Shown piece by piece: positions 1 through 8,527 of a stretch of DNA of 64,000 nt. Position 1 is the stretch's first letter. The number at the start of each line of letters is the position of its first letter. The translations under genes were made by a program, and so were the position numbers. This DNA comes from Mesorhizobium sp. (GTDB lineage Bacteria > Pseudomonadota > Alphaproteobacteria > Rhizobiales > Rhizobiaceae), in NCBI RefSeq assembly GCF_017306545.1, contig NZ_JAFKID010000027.1:1-64000 (forward strand). Reading direction: 5' to 3'. Under the pieces are notes generated by a model. The model did no database searches. It was not told the DNA's origin and was given only the letters and a program-made list of their open reading frames with translations.

Positions 1-372
1 ACGCCGATCATCCGCAAGGCGGACGAGAAGTCGCTGTCGGCGATCTCCAACGAGATGAAGGACCTGGCGGCGCGTGCCCGGTCGCGGAAACTGAAGCCGG
101 AGGAATACCAGGGCGGCACCACCGCCGTGTCCAATCTCGGCATGTTCGGCATCAAGGATTTCGCCGCCGTCATCAACCCGCCGCATGCGACGATCCTGGC
201 GGTCGGCGCCGGCGAGCAGCGGGCGGTGGTGAAGGGTGGCGAGATCAAGATTGCCACCGTCATGTCGGTGACGCTGTCGACCGACCACCGCGCCGTCGAC
301 GGCGCGCTCGGCGCCGAACTGCTCGGCGCCTTCAAGGCGCTCGTCGAAAACCCGATGGCGATGCTGGTGTAG
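1..372 (+). CDS. Dihydrolipoamide acyltransferase (E2), C-terminal part
   Basis: This is the 3' end of a 2-oxoacid dehydrogenase E2 gene; the frame is open from the first base and stops at 370-372. The 123 residues seen are the end of the catalytic acyltransferase domain, which moves the acyl group from lipoamide to CoA. The family signature DHRAVDG, with the catalytic His and Asp, lies about 30 residues from the C-terminus. The segment GGTTAVSNLGMFGIKDFAAVINPPH and the ending ENPMAMLV are typical of alphaproteobacterial pyruvate dehydrogenase E2 (PdhC). Lipoyl and E3-binding domains would lie upstream, outside the window. An acetoin-type or other 2-oxoacid complex cannot be excluded because the E1 genes are not visible. 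The family call is secure; the substrate is likely pyruvate. Confidence 0.9.
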   Translation, partial: TPIIRKADEKSLSAISNEMKDLAARARSRKLKPEEYQGGTTAVSNLGMFGIKDFAAVINPPHATILAVGAGEQRAVVKGGEIKIATVMSVTLSTDHRAVDGALGAELLGAFKALVENPMAMLV

Positions 373-453
373 GCTGCGGCGTCCCGGCGCTTGCCGCCGG
401 GCGCGGACTGCTCCATTGTCATGGCACCCAATGCGCGTGTGACGGAGGAAAAG

Positions 454-822
454 ATGCCAGCACCCGGCCCTTCCGATGTAAGAAGCCTCATCACCAAGGT
501 GATGGGCGCCTCGCCGGCCGACATCAGGCTGATGGCGCAGCGCCTGCACGACCATGCTTTCGAACAGCGCCTGTCGCCGGAAGCGACGAAGGACTTCGTC
601 AGCCATCTCGGCTATGAGAGCCTCGACGCTTTCTGCGCCGACATCGGCCTGCCGCCGCACATCGCCGAGCGCTGGAGCCGGTTCGGCGTTTCGGGCGAGA
701 TGAAACAGGTGTTTTCGCTACTCGTTGCCCAGCGCCGTCGTATGGCCGAGGCCATCGAGGAATTCGAGGCGATGACCCATGTCGGCATCGACGATTTTTT
801 GCGCGAGCGCGGCCTGATCTGA
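454..822 (+). CDS. Small conserved protein of unknown function
   Basis: A 122-residue soluble protein with no signal peptide or membrane segment. I do not recognise a family. It looks mostly alpha-helical and charged, with a C-terminal stretch (MAEAIEEFEAMTHVGIDDFL) that may form a helix. The start at 454 is chosen because GGAGG lies at 444-448 with five bases to the ATG; the same frame is open further upstream (391, 421) but without a ribosome site. It follows the E2 gene by about 80 bases on the same strand and may be co-transcribed with it, but nothing in the sequence links it to that complex. It converges with the regulator that ends at 833. Confidence 0.7.
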   Translation: MPAPGPSDVRSLITKVMGASPADIRLMAQRLHDHAFEQRLSPEATKDFVSHLGYESLDAFCADIGLPPHIAERWSRFGVSGEMKQVFSLLVAQRRRMAEAIEEFEAMTHVGIDDFLRERGLI

Positions 823-832
823 AGCCGGCTGA

Positions 833-1804
833 TCAGGCTTCGACCAGCGAGGCGGCGGTATCGCTGTCGGTGATCAGCACATTGGCCTTGACCGCCTTCA
901 GCGCCGCGCGGATCGGCGCGATCTTGTGCGGCCCGCCCGCCGCCAACACGACGTTGGGCACGGCGCCGACGACATCGAGGCCGATCGCCATCACCTGGTG
1001 GTTGACCTCGTGGTCCACCAGCCGCCCCTCGGCATCGACGAAGGAACACAGGAGATTGGCGACCGCGCCCTGCGCCTTGAGCGGCGCCAGCGTGTCGGCG
1101 GGAACGATGCCGTAGCGGAACACGGTAGCGTCCGCCGACATCTCGCCGACCGTCAGCAGCGCAATGTCGGCCGCCGCCGCCCGCTCGCGCACCGCCTTCA
1201 AGGCGGGCTGGCGCCACAGCAGTTCGCGCAACGCCGGATCGTTCACCATCACAGGCGCGGTGATCTGGTAGCTGTCGACGCCGAACGCTTCCGCCACCCT
1301 GGCCGCCACGATCGAGGGATTGATCCATTGCGAATGCGGCAGGCTGCCGACCAGCGCCACCACCGAGGCGTCCTTCAGCGTGCGCCGCGCCAGGAAACCC
1401 AGGCTGGCATGTAGCGTGGCGCCGCCGCCGATGGCGAGCGTCATGCCGTCCTGCATCTGTTCGGCCAGATAGAGTGCGACCGCATGACCGATCGAGCGTT
1501 CGAGATGGTCCTTGTCCGACGGCGTCGGCACCACCACGGCCGCGTCCAGGCTCCAGCGGACCTCCAGTGCCCGCTCCAATTCCACCTGCCGCGCCGTCGG
1601 CGCCGTGATAGTGGTGACGACGATGCCGTCGGCGATGCAGGACGCCAGCGTTCGCGCCACCTTCATGCGGTTGAGACCAAGCTTGTCGGCGATCTGCTCC
1701 TGCGTCAGTCCCTCGACATAGTAGAGCCAGGCCGTCTTGACCGCGAGATCGGAGGAGGCTGCCGCCGCACGGGCTCGGGACGAACCGGATGTCTTGTCGT
1801 GCAT
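833..1804 (-). CDS. SorC-family transcriptional regulator
   Basis: A 323-residue protein with an N-terminal helix-turn-helix (about residues 22-60, AWLYYVEGLTQEQIADKLGL) and a large C-terminal sugar-binding domain of the SorC/DeoR-like family. That domain usually binds a phosphorylated sugar or polyol and controls tetramer binding to DNA. Family marks include the GGG loop in the effector domain, VALVGSLPHSQWINPSI, and the C-terminal AAGGPHKIAPIRAAL. It is transcribed away from the AfuABC-type transporter genes. The shared intergenic region holds an 11-base inverted repeat placed over both predicted promoters, which suggests that it represses the transporter operon and itself. It is one of three SorC-type regulators in the first 19 kb. 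The effector is unknown. Confidence 0.88.
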   Translation of the reverse strand: MHDKTSGSSRARAAAASSDLAVKTAWLYYVEGLTQEQIADKLGLNRMKVARTLASCIADGIVVTTITAPTARQVELERALEVRWSLDAAVVVPTPSDKDHLERSIGHAVALYLAEQMQDGMTLAIGGGATLHASLGFLARRTLKDASVVALVGSLPHSQWINPSIVAARVAEAFGVDSYQITAPVMVNDPALRELLWRQPALKAVRERAAAADIALLTVGEMSADATVFRYGIVPADTLAPLKAQGAVANLLCSFVDAEGRLVDHEVNHQVMAIGLDVVGAVPNVVLAAGGPHKIAPIRAALKAVKANVLITDSDTAASLVEA

Positions 1805-1874
1805 GGGCTTTCCTCCCGCTGCCTTTGCCTGCGGCTATCCGTTCTCTCGGGCTGTCCGCCTAGGACGGCTTTGC

Positions 1875-1926
1875 AGTATAATTTTGTTCATTTGTATTTG
1901 ACAACGAACAAATGAACATATCTTAT
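1875..1926. promoter_or_regulatory. Divergent promoters overlapping a SorC-type operator
   Basis: An inverted repeat with 11-base perfect arms, TGTTCATTTGT (1885-1895) and ACAAATGAACA (1908-1918), is separated by 12 bases. A plus-strand promoter TTGACA (1898-1903), 17-base spacer, TCTTAT (1921-1926) leads to the solute-binding-protein gene. A minus-strand promoter TTGTCA (1904-1899), 18-base spacer, TATACT (1880-1875) leads to the regulator gene. Repressor bound to the repeat would cover both -35 boxes. The repeat and boxes are seen directly; occupancy by the adjacent regulator is inferred. Confidence 0.65.
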
Positions 1927-2027
1927 GAGCTCAGGCGTCATGTCATCCACCGGTCACATGCGCCGTGCAGGGAGGAAGAGACGGCCGTGGCCAAATGCCG
2001 GGCGGTCTTGCACAACAGGAGGTTCCA

Positions 2028-3014
2028 ATGAAAACCGCACTCGTCAGGCTGCTTGCCGGTCCGCTCGCGCTTGCTGCGACGCTCTTCGCCAGCGCGTCTT
2101 TTGCCGGCTCACTGACGCTCTACACCTCGCAGCCGGAGGCCGACGCCGCCAAGACCGTCGAGGCCTTCAAGAAGGCCTATCCCGATGTCGAGGTGAACAT
2201 CTATCGTTCCGGCACATCGGACATACTGACCAAGATGGCGGCCGAGTTCGCCGCCGGCAGCCCGCAGGCCGACGTGCTGCTCATCGCCGACGCGGTGTCG
2301 ATGGAATTGCTGAAGAAAGATGACCGGCTGATGGCCTATCCGGAGGCCAAGCTGGACGGTTTCGACGCCACCGCCTACGACAAGGACAAGACCTATTTCG
2401 GTTCCAAGCTGATCACCACCGGCATCGCCTACAACACCGCGGCCGCTCACAAGCCCGAGCACTGGGCCGACCTCGCCAAGCCGGAATACAAGGACGGGCT
2501 GGTGATGCCGAGCCCGCTCTATTCTGGCGCCGCCGCCTACATGCTTTCCGGTTTCGCCGCCGATTCCAACTATGGCTGGGATTACTTCCAGAAGCTCAAG
2601 GCCAACAACACGATTGCCGTGCGTGGCAACGGCGCGGTGCTGAAGTCGGTGGCCAGCGGCGAGAAGCCCTACGGCATCCTGGTCGATTTCATGGCCATGA
2701 ACGCCAAGAAGAAGGGCTCGCCGATCGACTTCGTCTTCCCGTCGGAAGGCGTGCCGGCGGTAACCGAGCCGGTCGCCATCATGAAGACCACCAAGAACGC
2801 CGAGGACGCCAAGCACTTCGTCGATTTCATTCTGTCGGACGACGGCCAGAAGCTGGCGCTGTCGATGGGCTACCTGCCGGCCAAGGCGTCCGTCGGCCGT
2901 CCCGGCTGGCTGCCGGAAGGGGTCGAGGTGAAGGTCATGCCGTTCGACACCAAAGCCGTCGTCGAGCGCACGGACGCCGACAAGAAGAAGTTCTCCGAGT
3001 TGTTCGGCGGTTGA
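2028..3014 (+). CDS. ABC transporter periplasmic substrate-binding protein (family 1, AfuA/FbpA-like)
   Basis: A 328-residue periplasmic binding protein with a signal peptide (residues 1-26, cleavage after ASA-SFA). The mature N-terminus GSLTLYTSQPEADAAKTVEAF is typical of the Fe3+/thiamine/phosphonate/hexose-phosphate binding group. The start at 2028 is set by AGGAGG seven bases upstream; a longer frame from 1965 adds no signal-like sequence. I do not see the adjacent tyrosine pair that ferric-iron binders use, so an iron substrate is doubtful. Members of this group also bind sugar phosphates (AfuA) or aminoethylphosphonate. The operon partners downstream (SurE phosphatase, MBL hydrolase) fit a phosphorylated organic substrate better than iron. 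Substrate unproven. Confidence 0.85.
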   Translation: MKTALVRLLAGPLALAATLFASASFAGSLTLYTSQPEADAAKTVEAFKKAYPDVEVNIYRSGTSDILTKMAAEFAAGSPQADVLLIADAVSMELLKKDDRLMAYPEAKLDGFDATAYDKDKTYFGSKLITTGIAYNTAAAHKPEHWADLAKPEYKDGLVMPSPLYSGAAAYMLSGFAADSNYGWDYFQKLKANNTIAVRGNGAVLKSVASGEKPYGILVDFMAMNAKKKGSPIDFVFPSEGVPAVTEPVAIMKTTKNAEDAKHFVDFILSDDGQKLALSMGYLPAKASVGRPGWLPEGVEVKVMPFDTKAVVERTDADKKKFSELFGG

Positions 3015-3083
3015 CGCTGATGACGGCGGCGCAGCCTGCCATGGGCTGCGCCGGCCAGGGAGTTCCTTTCGGACAAGAATGAG

Positions 3084-4787
3084 ATGACGGGCATTGCAAG
3101 GCAAAGCCGGGGCCAGGAAAGGGCCCTGACGGCAGGGGTGGTGTTTGCCATCGTCGTCCTGTCGATCCTGCCCATGCTCAGGCTGGTCAGGGAACTGGTG
3201 CTGCCGGGCGGCACCTTCTCGACGGCCGCCATCGATGCCGGCCTCGCCAGTTCCGCGACCTGGGTGGCCACCGGCCACACCATCGTCGTCGGGCTCGGCG
3301 GCACGCTTCTGGCGGTGGTCCTGGGCACCGTCGTGGCGCTGGTCGTGACCTTGACGGACATGCGCGGGCGCAGCCCCTTCATCCTCTTCTACGTCATGCC
3401 GCTGATGATCGCCCCGCAGGTGACGGCACTGGCCTGGCTCCAGCTTTTCGGCCCGGCGAGCCCGGTGCTCAAGCTGCTCGGCATCGCCCCGCCGCTCGGC
3501 ACCCGCAACCCGCTTTACTCGACAGAAGGCATCATCCTGCTGCTCGGCGTGCAATACGGGCCGCTGGTGTTCCTTCTGGTCAGGGCCGGCCTGCGCAAGC
3601 TGCCGCGCGAACTGATCGAGGCCGCGCGCGCCGGCGGCGCCCGGCCTTTCACGGTCCTGCGCACGGTCGTGCTGCCGCTGATGACCCCCTCCATCATGGC
3701 AGCCGCCGCGCTCGCCTTCGTCTCCTGCGTCGGCAATTTCGGCATCCCGGCCTTCCTCGGCATTCCGGCCAACTATCTCGTCCTGCCGACGCTGATCTAC
3801 CAGCGCCTTGCCGGCGGCGGTCCGGCCGTGCTCGGCGAAACAGCCTTCCTGTCCGTGCTGATCGGCATCATCGCCATGGCCGGCATCGTCACCCAGGAAA
3901 TGATGAGCCGCCGCCGCGACTATCGCATCTCCTCGACCTCGCTGCCCGCCGAGCCCTACGAGCTTGGCCGCTGGCGCCTGCCGGTGCAGGCGCTGCTGTG
4001 GCTGGCGGTGGTGCTGCTGCTGTTCCTGCCGCTGTTCGGCCTGCTGCTCACTTCGCTGGTGCCGGGCTACGGCATCCCGCTCACCGCCGCCACGGCGACG
4101 CTGGACAACTACCGTTTTGTGCTCTTCGAGCACGAGGCCGCCGGCCGCGCCTTCTTCAACAGTTTCTGGCTGTCGATCGCCGCCGCCGTCTTCGCCGTCG
4201 TCGTCGCCATTCCGATCGGCTATCTGATTGCCTGGGGCGGACAGCGCTGGGTGCGGCTGGTCAACCTGTGCGTCGAACTGCCCTACGCGCTGCCCGGCGT
4301 GGTGCTGGCGATCGCCTCGCTGCTGCTGTTCCTCAAGCCGATCCCCTTCACCGGCATCCAGCTCTACAACACCGTCTGGATCATCCTTTACGCCTATCTC
4401 GCCCGCTTCCTTGTGCTGGCGCTGCGCCCCACCGTCAGCGGCTACCACCAGATCGACCGCGCGTTGGAGGAGGCTGCGCAGGTCGCCGGCGCCGGCCTGT
4501 TCCGGCGCATGCGCACCATCGTTTTTCCGCTGGTGGCGCCGGCCGCCATGGCCGGCGGCCTGCTGATCTTCATGACGGCGCTGTCGGAACTGACCGTCTC
4601 GGCGCTTTTGTGGTCCTCCGGCTCCGAGACGATCGGCGTCGTCATGTTCTCCTTCGAGCAGGGCGGCGATTCCAGCTACGCGGCGGCGATGTCGGCCATC
4701 ACCGTCGCCGCCACCTTCGTGCTGATGCTCGGCGCCAACCTGTTTTCCTCCTACCTTCCGAACGGAGTTCTGCCATGGCGGGATTGA
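3084..4787 (+). CDS. ABC transporter permease, duplicated inner-membrane domain (FbpB/AfuB type)
   Basis: A 567-residue integral membrane protein with two homologous permease halves, each of about six membrane segments. This is the usual layout of FbpB/AfuB permeases, where one polypeptide supplies both transmembrane domains. EAA-type coupling loops are visible in both halves: ELIEAARAGGARPFTVLRTVVLPL in the first and ALEEAAQVAGAGLFRRMRTIVFPL in the second. Length is normal for the family. It lies 69 bases after the binding-protein gene, and its last 13 bases overlap the ATP-binding subunit gene, so the two are probably translationally coupled. Together with its neighbours it forms one importer; the substrate is discussed under the binding protein. 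Confidence 0.92.
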   Translation: MTGIARQSRGQERALTAGVVFAIVVLSILPMLRLVRELVLPGGTFSTAAIDAGLASSATWVATGHTIVVGLGGTLLAVVLGTVVALVVTLTDMRGRSPFILFYVMPLMIAPQVTALAWLQLFGPASPVLKLLGIAPPLGTRNPLYSTEGIILLLGVQYGPLVFLLVRAGLRKLPRELIEAARAGGARPFTVLRTVVLPLMTPSIMAAAALAFVSCVGNFGIPAFLGIPANYLVLPTLIYQRLAGGGPAVLGETAFLSVLIGIIAMAGIVTQEMMSRRRDYRISSTSLPAEPYELGRWRLPVQALLWLAVVLLLFLPLFGLLLTSLVPGYGIPLTAATATLDNYRFVLFEHEAAGRAFFNSFWLSIAAAVFAVVVAIPIGYLIAWGGQRWVRLVNLCVELPYALPGVVLAIASLLLFLKPIPFTGIQLYNTVWIILYAYLARFLVLALRPTVSGYHQIDRALEEAAQVAGAGLFRRMRTIVFPLVAPAAMAGGLLIFMTALSELTVSALLWSSGSETIGVVMFSFEQGGDSSYAAAMSAITVAATFVLMLGANLFSSYLPNGVLPWRD

Positions 4788-5854
4788 GCCTTGCCGGCGT
4801 GACAAAATCCTTCGGCGACTACGACGCCGTGAAGGACGTTTCCATCGACGTGAAGGACGGAGAGTTCCTGGCCGTGCTCGGCCCGTCCGGCTGCGGCAAG
4901 ACGACCCTGCTCAGGCTGGTGGCCGGCTTCGAGAAGCCGACCGGGGGCGAGATTCGCATCGGCGGCGAGACGGTTTCCAGTGCCGCCGCCAGCCTCGCGC
5001 CCGAAAGGCGCCGCGTCGGCATCGTCTTCCAGAACTACGCGCTGTGGCCTCATATGACCGTGGCGGAGAACGTCGGTTATCCGCTCAAGGTGGCCAAAGT
5101 CGACCGCGCGGCAGCGAAAAAGCGCGTCGAGGACGCGCTGGCGCTCGTCAACCTGACAGGGCTGGGCGACCGCCGTCCGGCCAATCTCTCCGGCGGCCAG
5201 CGCCAGCGCGTCGCGCTCGCCCGCTGCCTGGTGGCCGCGCCTTCGCTGGTGCTGTTCGACGAGCCGCTCGCCAATCTCGACGTGCATCTGCGCGCCGCCA
5301 TGGAGGACGAGTTCGCCGCCTTCCACAAGCGCACCGGCACCACCATCGTCTACATCACCCACGACCAGGCCGAGGCGATGGCGCTGGCTGACCGCATCGC
5401 GGTGATGGACAAGGGTCGGCTGGCGCAGCTTGCCACGCCGCGCGACCTCTATCGTGAGCCGGCGAACGAGATGGTCGCCTCCTTCATCGCAGCGGGCATC
5501 GTCCTGCCGGCCACCGTGCTTTCCGCCGAGGCGGACGGCCGGTGCCGCGTCGAGGTTCTGGGACAGGAGGCGCTGGTGCGCTGCCGCCCCGGCGAGAAGC
5601 CGCGCGGCAAGGCCAACATCTGCGTGCGCGGCTCCGAGATCGAGGCTGTCGAAGCGGGTCGGCCCGGCATCGACGGCACGGTGCGGCGGGCCGTCTACAA
5701 GGGCGGCTCGGCCCGCCTCGAATTCATGCCGTCAACCGCTCCCGACCGCGTCCTGCATTTCGACCAGCCCGATCCCGGTCCCTTCGCCGAAGGGGTGGCG
5801 GCGCGGCTGGCGATCCGGTCCGGCTGGCTGATCCCGGTGGCGTCGGCGTCATGA
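4775..5854 (+). CDS. ABC transporter ATP-binding protein (FbpC/AfuC type)
   Basis: A 359-residue ATPase that powers the importer. Walker A GPSGCGKTT is near residue 40, the Q-loop FQNYALWPHM near 90, the signature LSGGQRQRVALAR near 143, Walker B LVLFDEP near 163 and the H-loop ITHDQ near 197. A C-terminal regulatory TOBE-like domain follows residue 240. The start overlaps the permease gene by 13 bases. Its stop TGA overlaps the ATG of the next gene, an MBL hydrolase (ATGA), so the hydrolase is made from the same transcript. Family members are usually labelled iron or polyamine importers, but the ATPase does not tell the substrate. Confidence 0.93.
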   Translation: MAGLSLAGVTKSFGDYDAVKDVSIDVKDGEFLAVLGPSGCGKTTLLRLVAGFEKPTGGEIRIGGETVSSAAASLAPERRRVGIVFQNYALWPHMTVAENVGYPLKVAKVDRAAAKKRVEDALALVNLTGLGDRRPANLSGGQRQRVALARCLVAAPSLVLFDEPLANLDVHLRAAMEDEFAAFHKRTGTTIVYITHDQAEAMALADRIAVMDKGRLAQLATPRDLYREPANEMVASFIAAGIVLPATVLSAEADGRCRVEVLGQEALVRCRPGEKPRGKANICVRGSEIEAVEAGRPGIDGTVRRAVYKGGSARLEFMPSTAPDRVLHFDQPDPGPFAEGVAARLAIRSGWLIPVASAS

Positions 5855-7026
5855 GCATGCAGGTCGAGCTTCTGGGCGGCTTCGGCGAGAAGGGCCGCAC
5901 CTCCATCGCCGTGCGCCTCGACGGCGGCCCGCGCGTTCTGTTCGACCTCGGCATCAAGGTCGGCGCGAGCGGCGCGGACTACTATCCGGCGCTTGAAGGA
6001 CCGGTGGACGACATCGAGGCCGTGTTCATCTCGCACGCCCACGAGGACCATGTCGGCGCGCTGGCCTGGCTGCTGGCGAAAGGCTGGCGCGGCCGTATCC
6101 TGATGACGCGCGAGACGCTGGCCGAGGCACCGGCGACGCTGGCCGGCTATGCCGACCCGGCCGATCTGGCGAAGAATGCGCTCCCCCGCGAGCGCATCGA
6201 GCTGTTCGCGCCGGGGGATACGCTCACCGCCGGCGGCCTTTCCGTCGCCACGGGTCGCTCCGGCCATGTCGTCGGCGGCGTCTGGTTCGCGATCGAGGGC
6301 GGTGGGGGCCGGCTGGTCTATACCGCCGACGTGGTGCCGGAGAGCGCCGTCTTCGTCATGGACCCGGTGCCGGCCTGCGACCTTCTGATCTTCGACGCCT
6401 CCTACGGCGCCGATCCCGTTCCGGGTGCCGAGCGTGCCGCCGCTATCGCGGATTGGATCGGCTCGCATCCGCAAGGCTGCCTTCTGCCGACGCCGCTGTC
6501 CGGCCGCTCGCTGGAACTGATCGCCGCGCTGGCAACGCCCTTCGCCATCCACGCCGCCATGCGCCCGGCACTCGCGGCCCAGATCGAAGCAGGCGCCGCG
6601 CTGGCGCCGGGCATCGCCGACGTTCTGCGCAGGCGCCTGTCGGCCGCCGCAGACTGGCGCGATGGCGATCCTTTGCCCCGCCGTCCGCTGCTGTGCGACG
6701 ACGGCATGGGCAAGGCCGGCCCGTCGGCGCGCTTGCTGCCGCTCGCGGCCGCGCGGGCCTGGCCGGTTCTTCTTACCGGCCACCTTCCGTCCGGCTCGCC
6801 GGGCGAGCGCCTGCATGCCGAAGGTCGGGCCGACTGGATCAGGATGCCGACGCATCCGACGCTCGCCGGCAACCTCGCCATCTGGGAGGGGGCGGACCGC
6901 CCCGCCGCGCTCGGCCATTCCTGCGGTCCGAGCGATCTGGAGGCGCTGAAGCCGCATATCCCGGCGCTGCGTACCGTATATCGCACCGGCGACCGGCTCA
7001 TCGTGCCGCAGGGAAGAAACGCATGA
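5851..7026 (+). CDS. Metallo-beta-lactamase-fold hydrolase
   Basis: A 391-residue cytoplasmic protein with the metal-binding motif HAHEDH (H62, H64, D66, H67) of the metallo-beta-lactamase fold. A later His in SGHVVGG and the Asp in YTADVVPES probably complete a two-metal site. The overall pattern resembles the RNase J/beta-CASP side of the superfamily more than class B lactamases, but I cannot assign a substrate. It is coupled to the transporter ATPase upstream (ATGA overlap at 5851-5854) and to surE downstream (ATGA at 7023-7026), so it belongs to the transporter operon. A phosphodiesterase acting on the imported compound before SurE would fit; this is inference only. Confidence 0.8.
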   Translation: MSMQVELLGGFGEKGRTSIAVRLDGGPRVLFDLGIKVGASGADYYPALEGPVDDIEAVFISHAHEDHVGALAWLLAKGWRGRILMTRETLAEAPATLAGYADPADLAKNALPRERIELFAPGDTLTAGGLSVATGRSGHVVGGVWFAIEGGGGRLVYTADVVPESAVFVMDPVPACDLLIFDASYGADPVPGAERAAAIADWIGSHPQGCLLPTPLSGRSLELIAALATPFAIHAAMRPALAAQIEAGAALAPGIADVLRRRLSAAADWRDGDPLPRRPLLCDDGMGKAGPSARLLPLAAARAWPVLLTGHLPSGSPGERLHAEGRADWIRMPTHPTLAGNLAIWEGADRPAALGHSCGPSDLEALKPHIPALRTVYRTGDRLIVPQGRNA

Positions 7027-7769
7027 GAATCCTGCTTTCCAACGACGATGGCATCGAAGCGCCGGGCCTGGCGCGGCTGGCGGCGGCTGCCGCCATGGTC
7101 AGCGACGACGTCTGGACGGTCGCGCCGGAGGTCAAACACACCGCCGCCGGCGCCTCGCTCACCATGGCGAAACCGGTGACGATGACCCGGCTGGGCGCCC
7201 AACGGTATTCCTGTTCCGGCCGCCCCGCTGACTGCGTCGTCGCCGCCTTCGCCTGGCTGTTCGAGGGGCAAACGAAGCCGGATCTGGTACTGGCCGGCGT
7301 CAACGACGGCCGCAACGTGGCGGAGGACCTTGCCTATTCCGGCACGCTGGGCATCGCCCGCGAAGCCTCGTTCTGGGGTGTGCCGGCGGTCGGCTTTTCG
7401 CGGGTCAAGAACGCTGCCATTGCGGCGTCGGACGACGCCTGGCTGGCCGCCTTCATTCGCGGCCTGTGGCAACGGCGCGCCGAATGGGCGGCGGAAGGCC
7501 ACTGGCTTTCCGTCAACCTGCCATCGACGCTGCCGGCCGCTGTCCGCCAGCCGTCGATCGGCCGCGACAAGATTGCCCGCAAGGCCGAGGTGGTGGAGCA
7601 GGACGGCGACCGCACCGTCATCACCTTCCCGCGCGGCCGCGCGCATGGCACCGCGCCGGGCGACGAAAACGAGGCCATCGATTCCGGTTTCGTCACCGTC
7701 AACCGGTTGAACTGGTTCGGCCAGACGCGGCTGGACGATGCTTTCGTGACGGCGCTGCGGCCAGCCTGA
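7023..7769 (+). CDS. surE: 5'/3'-nucleotidase SurE family
   Basis: A 248-residue phosphatase of the SurE family, which removes phosphate from nucleoside 5'- and 3'-monophosphates and some other phosphomonoesters with a divalent metal. The N-terminal metal site MRILLSNDDGIEAPGL is intact (D8, D9). The second family motif GVNDGRNVAEDLAYSGTLGIA is clear, although Asp stands where many SurE proteins have the N-x-G pattern of GINxGxN. Canonical chromosomal surE in rhizobia sits with pcm and serS. This one is the last gene of an ABC-transporter operon, so it is probably a second, specialised copy. Translation is coupled to the MBL gene. Family call is strong; the physiological substrate is open. 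Confidence 0.88.
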   Translation: MRILLSNDDGIEAPGLARLAAAAAMVSDDVWTVAPEVKHTAAGASLTMAKPVTMTRLGAQRYSCSGRPADCVVAAFAWLFEGQTKPDLVLAGVNDGRNVAEDLAYSGTLGIAREASFWGVPAVGFSRVKNAAIAASDDAWLAAFIRGLWQRRAEWAAEGHWLSVNLPSTLPAAVRQPSIGRDKIARKAEVVEQDGDRTVITFPRGRAHGTAPGDENEAIDSGFVTVNRLNWFGQTRLDDAFVTALRPA

Positions 7770-7787
7770 GCCAACCGCGCCGAAGGG

Positions 7788-8462
7788 TCAGGCCGCCATG
7801 CCGAGCGTGCCGAGACAGGCTTCGACCTCGGCCCAGCTTGCGCATGTCGTCCTTGCGCCCTTGGCGACAAGCTGCTGCCCATGGCCGGCATGGCTATGGC
7901 CGCCGCCGGTGTAGCCGATTGCGGCCATGCCGGCCGCCACCGCCCCCTCGACGCCGAAGGGCGAATCCTCGATCACCACGCAACGCGCCGGGTCCGCGCC
8001 CATCCTGTCGGCGGCGTAGAGGAAAATGTCGGGCGCCGGCTTGCCGCGCTTGACCATCGAGGAGGAGAAGATCGCCTCGCCGAAGAAGCCGGCCAGCCCC
8101 GTCACCGCGAGGCTGTGATGGATGCGCTCGAGCGACGAGGAGGAGGCGACGCAGCGTTTCAGCGCAAGCCGTTCGAGGAAAGGCACCAGGCCTTCGGTCG
8201 GCACCAGTGCTTCGGTGAACAGCGCTTTGGTCTCGGCCCAGATGTCGTCCTGCGCGTGGTCGGGGAAATGATGGCCGGTCAGGTCGCGGATTTTCGCGAT
8301 GATGTCGGCCTGCTTCATGCCGATGCATTGCGCGATGACGTCGGTCCCGACGCCCGGCATGCCGTGCTTTTCGTAGACGCGCTCATAGGCCTTTGCCGCC
8401 AGCGGCTCGCTGTCGACCAGCACGCCGTCGCAGTCGAAGATGATCAGGTCCGTGTCGGCCAC
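7788..8462 (-). CDS. HAD-family phosphatase
   Basis: A 224-residue hydrolase of the haloacid dehalogenase superfamily, subfamily I, beta-phosphoglucomutase/phosphoglycolate-phosphatase-like. Motif I DFDCDGVLVDSEP-type sequence (IIFDCDGVLVDSEP) supplies the nucleophilic Asp near residue 9; motif II is SSSSLERI; motif III KRGKPAPDIFL carries the Lys; motif IV is VIEDSPFGV. The GTG start at 8462 is chosen because AAAGGAG lies about eight bases upstream and the protein then begins directly before the first beta strand. It converges with surE, 18 bases away. It may act on the same phosphorylated compound, but orientation gives no operon link. Confidence 0.85.
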   Translation of the reverse strand: MADTDLIIFDCDGVLVDSEPLAAKAYERVYEKHGMPGVGTDVIAQCIGMKQADIIAKIRDLTGHHFPDHAQDDIWAETKALFTEALVPTEGLVPFLERLALKRCVASSSSLERIHHSLAVTGLAGFFGEAIFSSSMVKRGKPAPDIFLYAADRMGADPARCVVIEDSPFGVEGAVAAGMAAIGYTGGGHSHAGHGQQLVAKGARTTCASWAEVEACLGTLGMAA

Positions 8463-8527
8463 GCCGCCCGCTCCTTTGCCCGCTTCCCGGATGGTATGCA
8501 CATCGCTATCGGCAAAGATGCAGATGT

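Noticed and set aside
2109-4805. Open frame of 898 residues on the minus strand opposite the ABC transporter genes
   Set aside because: Its translation is rich in Gln, Gly, Asp and His with no domain, and it lies fully opposite well-supported genes; a composition effect of high GC.
2028-5854. Annotation of the first ABC transporter as a ferric-iron importer
   Set aside because: The binding protein shows no adjacent tyrosine pair, and the operon carries phosphatase-type enzymes and a SorC regulator; the family name alone is not evidence for iron.
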